Program-made: the position numbers and the translations under genes
Part shown: one piece after another, positions 52,301 through 58,996 of the stretch
How positions within the stretch are numbered: the stretch's first letter is position 1
Layout: every line of letters begins with the position of its first letter
Source of the DNA: an uncultured Prevotella sp.
GTDB lineage: Bacteria > Bacteroidota > Bacteroidia > Bacteroidales > Bacteroidaceae
Length of the DNA: 63,736 nucleotides
Direction: 5' to 3'
NCBI GenBank assembly: GCA_905233825.1
Contig: CAJOFE010000009.1
Span: 1-63,736 of the forward strand
Notes under the pieces: model-generated
Seen by the model: the letters and a program-made list of their open reading frames with translations, nothing else
Database searches by the model: none
Told to the model about the DNA's origin: nothing

Positions 52301-53487
52301 GGTTCGTTCTCGAAAATGGTGAAGGTGGCAGGCAGGTTCGACAACGCTATCTCTTGCTGGCGCTCGGCATCGCTATGGAAGCTGATGTACCACGAGGGGG
52401 GAAGGTCGGTCCAGTCAGGGGTTAGCGGTGAGGAGTTAGGGGTTAGAGGTGAGAGGGTGAGCGTGGCCTCCATGTTGGGAAAGCCGCCGCCCGTCTGCTC
52501 GTTGAAGGCCTGCTCCTGTTTGTCGTCGCTACTGTCGTGTCCGGCATAGTACATCTTGTAGCGCACCTCGGCGGGGTAGAGGGTGCCGTCGGAACGTTGG
52601 GCATAGGTGACGCGGTAGTCGCGTGTCCACTTGTCGATACGGTAGCCGAAGACGCGTGCCATGGCATACATAATGCCGTCGATGCGCTCCTGGCGGTTGG
52701 TCTTCGTACCCGTTGAGCGCTGGGCGCTGAGCACGACGCAACGCACGGTATCGAGCACCAGCCAGCCTCGGTCGTCGGTCTCGTGCTTCGCGCGGAAGCC
52801 TAGCTCCACCTGGTCCTCGCCCAGTCCCTTGGCATCGGGATGATGATAGAAACGATGGGAGCGGATGAAGCCGTTGTCGAGGTCGGCCATGAAGTCCTCG
52901 TAGAGCATGCGGCGCATATTGACCATGTCTGTCAAAGTGGTGCTGTCAGAGGCGATGATGTGGCACGTGTCGGGTATGATGGCGTAGTGCTTGTGGGTGG
53001 CGTCCTTCATGCGCAGCAGTCCTGTGGCATGGAAGCGGTAGATGTGGTCGTTACCCATGTTCTGCGTGTCGTAGGCATAGGTTTCGCAACCCTCGTGCGA
53101 GAAATAGTTCTGCTCCTTCTGCTTGACGGCCTGCTTCAGGCAGCGGCGAATCCACTCGGGCTCCTTGTTGGTGACCACCACCTCAGCCTTCTGCAGATAG
53201 CGGGGCTGCAGGAAGATGGTGTCAGACAGATAGCGCAACGTGCGTTGCTCGTAGTTGAGGTGGCTGACGGTAAGCCGCTGAAACTGGAAAGCGATGCGGG
53301 CCACGCCCTGCTCGTTGCTGATGGCTGAATGGAAACTGCCTCCCTCCTTGGTGTAGAGCGAGGCATGGGTGACAGGCAGCCGTGTGTCGGCATCGGCCAC
53401 CACTACCGTCCTTACAGACTGAGCCACGCCCACACCTGCGGAAAGAGTGAGCATGGCCCCGATGATTGTCAGGCGGAGGGCGCTCAT
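52297..53487 (-). CDS. Secreted protein with carboxypeptidase-D regulatory-like domain
   Basis: 396 residues. A signal peptide (1-22, ending GVAQS) precedes a CarboxypepD_reg-like beta-sandwich (about 25-100: VVVADADTRLPVTHASLYTK, ISNEQGVARIAF, FLQPRYLQKAEVVVT). The remainder, with WIRRCLKQAVKQKEQNY and ending NLPATFTIFENEP, matches proteins often found beside TonB-linked systems, but no TonB plug is present. Near the C-terminus LSPLTPNSSPLTPDW is encoded by GGGGTTAGAGGTGAG-type repeats. It shares one nucleotide with the repeat protein upstream and 4 nt with the HAD gene. Confidence 0.75.
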   Translation of the reverse strand: MSALRLTIIGAMLTLSAGVGVAQSVRTVVVADADTRLPVTHASLYTKEGGSFHSAISNEQGVARIAFQFQRLTVSHLNYEQRTLRYLSDTIFLQPRYLQKAEVVVTNKEPEWIRRCLKQAVKQKEQNYFSHEGCETYAYDTQNMGNDHIYRFHATGLLRMKDATHKHYAIIPDTCHIIASDSTTLTDMVNMRRMLYEDFMADLDNGFIRSHRFYHHPDAKGLGEDQVELGFRAKHETDDRGWLVLDTVRCVVLSAQRSTGTKTNRQERIDGIMYAMARVFGYRIDKWTRDYRVTYAQRSDGTLYPAEVRYKMYYAGHDSSDDKQEQAFNEQTGGGFPNMEATLTLSPLTPNSSPLTPDWTDLPPSWYISFHSDAERQQEIALSNLPATFTIFENEP

Positions 53488-53900
53488 CAGTTCTTCAGCA
53501 GGTTGAAGAAGAAGAGAATGGCGGCATAAGTGGGCTTCACATCTTTGGCGTAGCCTATGGTACGATAGTTGCCGTCCTGAATGGTACCGTCGCTCTTGAT
53601 GTGGCCAATGGTGCTGTAGTTGCCGTTCTGCACAGTACCGTCGTTCTTCACGTAACCAATGGTACTGTAGTTGCCGTTCTGAATAGTACCGTCGCTCTTG
53701 ATGTAACCCACGGTATGGTAGTTGCCGTCCTGCACGGTTCCGTCTTGCTTAATATGGCCGATGGTGCTGTAGTTGCTGTTCTTCACGGTGCCGTCGCTTT
53801 CCACGCGGCCTATCATTCTGTAGTTCGCGTCTTTTACGTCCTGTGCCGGCAACGAACTGCTGCAGCACAACAGGGCCAGAGCCAAAAGTATCTTTTTCAT
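53487..53900 (-). CDS. Secreted protein of 17-residue repeats
   Basis: 137 residues: a signal peptide (about 1-20, ending SLPAQ), one partial and five full 17-residue repeats with consensus DGTVQNGNYSTIGYIKS (about 22-118), and a hydrophobic C-terminus (YAAILFFFNLLKN). Each repeat has the DGT turn and a G-N-Y strand, which suggests a beta-solenoid or beta-hairpin stack. The 51-bp DNA repeats are about 80-90% identical, so unit number may vary between strains. I do not know the family. It is translationally coupled to the next gene (TGATG). Confidence 0.8.
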   Translation of the reverse strand: MKKILLALALLCCSSSLPAQDVKDANYRMIGRVESDGTVKNSNYSTIGHIKQDGTVQDGNYHTVGYIKSDGTIQNGNYSTIGYVKNDGTVQNGNYSTIGHIKSDGTIQDGNYRTIGYAKDVKPTYAAILFFFNLLKN

Positions 53901-53980
53901 AAGCGTTATTATTCTTCTGCGTGCAAAAATAACGAATATTTTTGAAATACGTGTGGCTTCTCCCTTTAAAAAAACTAAAT

Positions 53981-56944
53981 TTACCAGAAGTCTTCGTCGA
54001 AGTCGAAGTTGCCGTTGCCTGTCGGTGGCACGACATCTTCCTCCTCCTCGCCGTCATCCTCGTCCTCTTCCTCGGGCGTGGACAGCTCGTAGTCGGGAAT
54101 CTCCAGCAGCTCCTCGTTGCTTACTTTCAGCGGCAGGAAGGTTTGTTCGTAGAACTCATCGTAGTCGTGGAAGCTGTAGCGCGTACCCATGAGTGCGAGG
54201 TTGCTGACGCTGATGACGAGGCTGCGGCAATGGCGCAGTATGGGTGACAACGACTCGGCAGCAGTAAGCTGGCGGGCATATTGCAGGGCTTCGTCGAAGT
54301 TGAGGAAACCGCGTATCAGCATGCGGCTGTAGTCCTGCTTACGCTCAATCTCCATGTCGAAGTTACGGACGAGGAAGTTGGTAAAGTTGAAGCGGGCCAT
54401 CTCATAGAGCAGCTGGTTCTCGGCCTGTGTGGGAGTGGTGCCTGGCGATAGGTTGGCGGCAAGGCTGTCGGGCTGATAGACGAGCAGGAACAGGAAGGGC
54501 ACGTCGCGGTCGGCCGAAAGGGTGTCGGTAGCGGTGGAATCCTGTTGCAAGGTGATGTCGCGGCGGTTCCAGATGTCGTTGAGGTCGAAGGTACCGCCAT
54601 AGAGCTGCTTGCCTTCTTGCACGCCCTTCACGATCATACCGGCCATCTCGGTAACCTCGCTCTGCGGATATTTCTCTACCACCTGCTTCAACTCCTCCAC
54701 GCAACCCGTGGCATCGCCTTGGTTGAGCAGGCTGAGACCGTGGATGAAGAGGAACTTAGGACGGTTCTCACCTAACGGGAAACGCTCGGCAGAGAGTTTC
54801 GTATTCGTCTCGATGACGTCGTGGCGTTCGGCCTTGAAAGCATCATAGGTGGCGGCATAGAGCGAGTCCTCGATATGTACGCCGAAACGCGCGTTCTCCT
54901 CGAAATAGGGGTTGCAGAGCAACGTGGTGAAGTCGCTTTCGGGGAAGTCGGCTTTCAGATGTGTCAGGCAGTTGTCAGCATCAGTCAGGCGCCCCATGCG
55001 TGAGTAGAGCAGGAAGAGGTGATACCACGCCTGGTCCATCTTCTCGTAGTCGGGGTATTGGGTGCTGAGTCGTGTCAGCTGCTTCTCGGCCAACGGCAGG
55101 TTCTCTAGTTTGTCCTTGAAGATGACGCCTGCGTTGTACAGGCCGTCCTTGATGATGTTGTGGCATTCAGCCTTCTGCTCGTCGGTAAAGGGAATCTGCG
55201 CCAGGTAGTACTCGCGGTTGTGCGGGTCGTTGGCAAGGGAGTCGGTAGGCTCGCCACTTTCCTCCATAGAAGCTATGCTGTCGTTGGCCGTCACATCCAA
55301 CGAGTCAGAAGGTAATTCGAGATCTTCGTCTTCCTCATCTTCTTCGGTAGGGTCGGGGAGGTTTACTACTCCCACCACGGTCTGATTGATGCGTTGCCAG
55401 TTGTCGGCGTTCTCACGTTTGCCCCATTGCTTCTGGAAGGTCTGCTTACCCTGGTTCACGGCCATCTGGTTGTAAAAGTACCATTGGCCGTCCTTGCCTG
55501 TTGTCTGTTGAACCTGCTCATTCTGCGGCATGTCAGTCAGGTCGCCCTCGGCCTCATGCTGTTGCTGGGCCTGCTCCACCTCGGCCTCGCGAGCCTTGTC
55601 GGCCTCTTCTTTCTCTTTCTTCTTCAGCTCTTCAATCACACGGTCGATAGCTGCCAAATATTCTTCCTCGGGCATGACGGAGAGGGCCAGGAGCGAGTCC
55701 TGCAGGTGGATGGCATCGGTAAAGGGCACCAGCTCATCAAGCACCTTCGAGCGTTTTGACAGCTCGTCGTAACCTGGACGCTCCTTGTCGAGCAGTCCGA
55801 TGGCTTCGCCATAGCAACGCTGGGCATCGTTATAGCGTTCCAACTCCCAGTAGATGTCGCCCAGCTTCAGCAGTAGCACGCCTTTCTCGAGGCCGTTACG
55901 AGTGGCCTTCTCGTTGCCCTGCTCGTAGGCGTCGATGGCTTTTAGGGTGTCATTCTGCGAGAGGTAGATATTACCGATGGCATAATAGACCTGGTCGAGA
56001 TAATTCTTGTTGTTGTCTGAGGCAGCCATACGCTTCAGTCGGCTGATCATCTTCTTGTAGTTCGTGGCAGCCATCACCTCGGTCTGGGCGATGCGGGCGT
56101 TGAACTCCAGTTCGTAGGGCGGATTCTGCGCAGCCACACGACCATAGGCTTTGTAGGCCTCCTGTGTGTGGCCGAGAGCCGTCTGCACCTGTCCCATGAT
56201 GAACCACTCGCGGGCTTTCTGTGTTTTGCGGCGTTCACGTCGGATCACCTTGCGCAGATAGGGTACGGCGCGCTCCAGCTCACCCGTACGCAGGTAGTAG
56301 TCGGCGAAGGTCTGATCCCATGCCGGCTGAGCACTATAATGAATGGAGTCGCGGCTCATGTTGCGTATCACATCCTCAGCATCGTATAGCCAGTCGAGCT
56401 GAGTATAGCAGCGGGCCAGCCAGGCACGCGCTTGTCCGTTGATGGCAGGCTGCGTCTGGTAGAGGCGGCTCATATAGCTGAACGTAGCCGCAGCCTCGTC
56501 GAACGCACCCTTCAGGAACTGCGCCTGTCCCATCATCATCCAGGCTTTCCACAGGAAGGGGTTATATTCGCGGCGTGAGAGCCATTCAATATCCTTCTGC
56601 GTCTTGCGGCGACTCTTCTTCCACTCGGGACGGGCCTTGATGCTGTGTTGCTTGATGGTCTTCTCCATCTTCTCCACCGTGCGGTCGAAGTTGCCGCTAC
56701 CCAGCGTGCGGCTCTGTCTATTGCTTACGGTAAAGAGGGGTAGCATCTCGGAGTAGTCGTCCTTGTTGCCTTTCTCCTTCTCCAACGAACCGTCGATGAA
56801 GGCCAGCTTGCCATTATAATAAGTATTGTATTTCGCCGTAAACGACTGCCAGAATCGACTCTGCGCATTGTTCTTATGCACAGAGCAAGCGGCCATCAGC
56901 AACACGACGGCCAGCAGCAAAACGTTTACAACGATTCTTCGCAT
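53981..56944 (-). CDS. sprE: T9SS-associated TPR lipoprotein SprE/PorW
   Basis: 987 residues from 56944 (MRRIVVNVLLLAVVLL). The lipoprotein signal ends in MAAC (Cys20). The region just after it, SVHKNNAQSRFWQSFTAKYNTYYNGK (in part), is the characteristic SprE/PorW N-terminus, and TPRs fill about 100-460. A low-complexity Glu/Lys/Ala/Gln helix (about 455-520) links to a second TPR part and an acidic tail ending FDFDEDFW. SprE/PorW is a periplasmic lipoprotein required for type IX secretion. This fits the T9SS-like tails on three other proteins in the window. Confidence 0.88.
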   Translation of the reverse strand: MRRIVVNVLLLAVVLLMAACSVHKNNAQSRFWQSFTAKYNTYYNGKLAFIDGSLEKEKGNKDDYSEMLPLFTVSNRQSRTLGSGNFDRTVEKMEKTIKQHSIKARPEWKKSRRKTQKDIEWLSRREYNPFLWKAWMMMGQAQFLKGAFDEAAATFSYMSRLYQTQPAINGQARAWLARCYTQLDWLYDAEDVIRNMSRDSIHYSAQPAWDQTFADYYLRTGELERAVPYLRKVIRRERRKTQKAREWFIMGQVQTALGHTQEAYKAYGRVAAQNPPYELEFNARIAQTEVMAATNYKKMISRLKRMAASDNNKNYLDQVYYAIGNIYLSQNDTLKAIDAYEQGNEKATRNGLEKGVLLLKLGDIYWELERYNDAQRCYGEAIGLLDKERPGYDELSKRSKVLDELVPFTDAIHLQDSLLALSVMPEEEYLAAIDRVIEELKKKEKEEADKAREAEVEQAQQQHEAEGDLTDMPQNEQVQQTTGKDGQWYFYNQMAVNQGKQTFQKQWGKRENADNWQRINQTVVGVVNLPDPTEEDEEDEDLELPSDSLDVTANDSIASMEESGEPTDSLANDPHNREYYLAQIPFTDEQKAECHNIIKDGLYNAGVIFKDKLENLPLAEKQLTRLSTQYPDYEKMDQAWYHLFLLYSRMGRLTDADNCLTHLKADFPESDFTTLLCNPYFEENARFGVHIEDSLYAATYDAFKAERHDVIETNTKLSAERFPLGENRPKFLFIHGLSLLNQGDATGCVEELKQVVEKYPQSEVTEMAGMIVKGVQEGKQLYGGTFDLNDIWNRRDITLQQDSTATDTLSADRDVPFLFLLVYQPDSLAANLSPGTTPTQAENQLLYEMARFNFTNFLVRNFDMEIERKQDYSRMLIRGFLNFDEALQYARQLTAAESLSPILRHCRSLVISVSNLALMGTRYSFHDYDEFYEQTFLPLKVSNEELLEIPDYELSTPEEEDEDDGEEEEDVVPPTGNGNFDFDEDFW

Positions 56945-56957
56945 TTCATATATAGAA

Positions 56958-57170
56958 CTACGAAAGTGCCGATTTATTGCCTTCACGGCGTTTTTTCTCT
57001 TCCAAAAGGCAGCCAATCTTACATTCGCCCGAAGCCACGCTACTGCACGATGAGCAGTCGTGGGCCTCAACCACAGGCTCGTCGGTACCTCCCTTGCTGA
57101 ACATCGAAGCCAAAGCAGCCACAATGCCCAGCAACACTAACGAACCGATACATATCAGTACGAACTGCAT
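56958..57170 (-). CDS. Small membrane protein with CxxC-type cysteine motif
   Basis: 70 residues. An N-terminal membrane span (VLICIGSLVLLGIVAALASMF, about 4-24, in part) is followed by a short cytoplasmic or periplasmic segment with HDCSSCSS and GECKIGCLLEEKK: four cysteines arranged CxxC...CxxxC, suitable for a metal or iron-sulphur centre. It is 13 nt upstream of sprE in the same direction. I recall similar small proteins beside sprE in relatives, but this was not checked. Confidence 0.7.
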   Translation of the reverse strand: MQFVLICIGSLVLLGIVAALASMFSKGGTDEPVVEAHDCSSCSSVASGECKIGCLLEEKKRREGNKSALS

Positions 57171-57198
57171 CTTATTTCTTTCTCCTTTCTCCTTTCTC

Positions 57199-57328
57199 CT
57201 TACCTCTTACCTCTTACTCGGCAAAGCCGATACCTCTAAACTCTTAATTCAAAATTCTAAATTCTTAATTCTTACCTCTTACTCGGCGAAGCCGATACCT
57301 CTTAACTCTTAATTCTAAATTCTTAATT
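57199..57328. repeat. Two tandem copies of a hairpin-containing A/T repeat
   Basis: 57199-57270 and 57271-57328 share CTTACCTCTTACTCGGC, a 3-nt loop, GCCGATACCTCT and a run of AATTCTTAATT units. The hairpins are TCGGC-AAA-GCCGA (57218-57230) and TCGGC-GAA-GCCGA (57283-57295). The repeat reaches the stop codon of aroA. Confidence 0.75.
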
Positions 57329-58585
57329 CTTCACCACTTCAAATCCCGCCTGTCGCAGGTCATCCCAGAACTGCGGATACGACTTAGTCACCACTTGTGG
57401 ATTGTTGACGACGATGGGCTGCTGCATGGATAACGGCGTGAAAGCCAACGCCATACGATGATCGTCGTAAGTATCGATTGAAATGTGAGAGACGAGAGGT
57501 GAGAGATGAGAAGTCTTCCCATCCCACGAAAGTTCGCAGCCATCTTTGTCTTGAAGCTCGTAGCCCAGTTTCAGCAATTCCTTCTTCAGCGCGTGGATAC
57601 GGTCGGTCTCCTTGATTTTCAACGTCTGCAAGCCCGTGAAGTGGAAAGGTACCCCCATTGCGCAGCAAGTCACGACGAACGTCTGCGCCAGGTCGGGCGA
57701 GTTCACGAAGTCATATTCCAACCGAGGCACGCAATGGCCGTTTTTCTTAAGTGTTACCGTAGTGGGCTTTCCTGGCTTCCGCGAGGCGAAGACGGTCTTC
57801 ACGCCTAAAAGACTGAAGATATAGCGTACGGAGGAATCGCCCTGCTTAGAGCCGTCCATCAGTCCCTCTAAACGCACCTCTACGTCCTTGTCGGCCGATA
57901 ATGCTACCATCTCATACCAATAGCTGGCGGCACTCCAGTCATTCTCTATATAATAAGGTCGTGGTCTGTAAGGCTGTGGCTTCACCTCGATACTGTCAAT
58001 TGAAGCCCATTCGGCGGCAGCACTAAACTCATGCATGGTCCACAACGTCAGGTCGATATAAGGACGGGAGATGATCTCACCTTGCAGGCGCAACGTCAGG
58101 CCTTTGCTCAGCACGGGGCCGATCATCAGTAATGCCGAAATATACTGCGAGCTTACATTACCTTCTATCTCCAGCTCACCACCCTCTAATTTCCGCCCAC
58201 GAATACGTAGTGGCGGGAAGCCCTCCTCGCCCACATACTCGATGTCGGCACCCAGACGACGCAGGGCATCAACCAGGATGCGGATGGGGCGATGCTTCAT
58301 GCGTTCCGTACCCGTCAGAATATGCTCGCCGCTATCTGTAGCAGCAAGGTAGGCAGTCATGAAACGCATGGCCGTACCCGCAGCACCAATGTCTATCGTC
58401 TGAGGATTTTCACGGAGTGCACGGATGATGACTTCGGTATCGTCGCAGTCGCTCAGATTCTCGGGTAATATGCAGCAGTCCGACAGCGCATAGATGATTA
58501 GTGCACGGTTGGAAATGCTCTTTGAAGCGGGCAGTTTCACCGTTGTCCGCAGCTGTTTTGGCCTAATAATAGTGTATTGTGTCAT
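57323..58585 (-). CDS. aroA: EPSP synthase (3-phosphoshikimate 1-carboxyvinyltransferase)
   Basis: Transfers enolpyruvyl to shikimate 3-phosphate. 420 residues from 58585 (MTQYTIIRPKQLR); the longer frame runs through the promoter and the tRNA gene. Motifs: LPASKSISNRALI (substrate Lys/Ser), DIGAAGTAMRFMTAYLA with the PEP-binding loop, TERMKHRPI and the catalytic IDTYDDHRMALAF. An extra stretch of about 10 residues (SHLSPLVSHIS, near 358-368) just before IDTYDD is encoded by CTCTCACCTCTC-like repeat DNA. aroE is at 5485. Confidence 0.94.
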   Translation of the reverse strand: MTQYTIIRPKQLRTTVKLPASKSISNRALIIYALSDCCILPENLSDCDDTEVIIRALRENPQTIDIGAAGTAMRFMTAYLAATDSGEHILTGTERMKHRPIRILVDALRRLGADIEYVGEEGFPPLRIRGRKLEGGELEIEGNVSSQYISALLMIGPVLSKGLTLRLQGEIISRPYIDLTLWTMHEFSAAAEWASIDSIEVKPQPYRPRPYYIENDWSAASYWYEMVALSADKDVEVRLEGLMDGSKQGDSSVRYIFSLLGVKTVFASRKPGKPTTVTLKKNGHCVPRLEYDFVNSPDLAQTFVVTCCAMGVPFHFTGLQTLKIKETDRIHALKKELLKLGYELQDKDGCELSWDGKTSHLSPLVSHISIDTYDDHRMALAFTPLSMQQPIVVNNPQVVTKSYPQFWDDLRQAGFEVVKN

Positions 58586-58595
58586 AATTCGCGTG

Positions 58596-58626
58596 CAAAG
58601 ATAATGTTTTTTTATGAGGCTACAAA
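58596..58626 (-). promoter_or_regulatory. aroA promoter
   Basis: On the minus strand TTTG (58623-58626), 19 nt, TATCTTTG (58596-58603), 10 nt before the start codon. Its -33 box is 16 bp from that of the divergent tRNA promoter, so the two may compete for polymerase. Confidence 0.75.
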
Positions 58627-58642
58627 AAAAGTTGCAGAAAAA

Positions 58643-58674
58643 TTTGGCTAATTCGGAAAAACATACTACCTTTG
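58643..58674 (+). promoter_or_regulatory. tRNA-Pro promoter
   Basis: TTTG (58643-58646), 20 nt, TACCTTTG (58667-58674), about 40 nt before the mature tRNA. Confidence 0.8.
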
Positions 58675-58713
58675 CACCCGCAAAACAGGAAAACCTCCTG
58701 TTCAAGCAAGGAT

Positions 58714-58789
58714 CGGGGCTTAGCGCAGTTGGTAGCGCACACGTCTGGGGGGCGCGAGGTCGCTGGTTCGAGTCCAGTAGCCCCGACCA
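58714..58789 (+). tRNA. tRNA-Pro, anticodon GGG
   Basis: The 7-bp acceptor stem CGGGGCT/AGCCCCG is perfect and has the C1:G72 pair typical of tRNA-Pro. The D arm is GCGC-AGTTGGTA-GCGC, the anticodon loop CTGGGGG (GGG at 58747-58749) and the T arm GCTGG-TTCGAGT-CCAGT. CCA is encoded (58787-58789). The anticodon stem has one A-C mismatch (58741 with 58755). Confidence 0.95.
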
Positions 58790-58796
58790 AGAAGAA

Positions 58797-58830
58797 GGCT
58801 GAGAATCAGATGATTCCCAGTCTTTTTTTT
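58797..58830 (+). terminator. tRNA-Pro terminator
   Basis: CTGAGAATCA pairs with TGATTCCCAG with one mismatch, followed by a run of nine or more T. Confidence 0.85.
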
Positions 58831-58888
58831 TACTCCCTAAAAGCCAGCCAAGTTCATCAGCAAGTAAATTCCAAGCCATCAGAATAAG

Positions 58889-58912
58889 AAAGGGAACCGA
58901 TGGGCTCCCTTT
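58889..58912. terminator. Bidirectional terminator hairpin
   Basis: AAAGGGAACC pairs with GGCTCCCTTT with one mismatch around GATG. T-rich DNA follows on both strands, so it can end the tRNA unit and the leftward surface protein gene. Confidence 0.75.
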
Positions 58913-58969
58913 CCTTTTTTTACCATGATACTTTTTCGCTCGGCTTTCTTGCGTCCCGCTGGTAGCAAG

Positions 58970-58982
58970 CGACCAAAGGTCG
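58970..58982 (-). terminator. Small hairpin after the surface protein gene
   Basis: CGACC-AAA-GGTCG, 15 nt after the stop codon of the leftward gene. No T-run follows directly, so it acts, if at all, together with the hairpin at 58889-58912. Confidence 0.4.
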
Positions 58983-58996
58983 AGCGGCCGCTTTAC

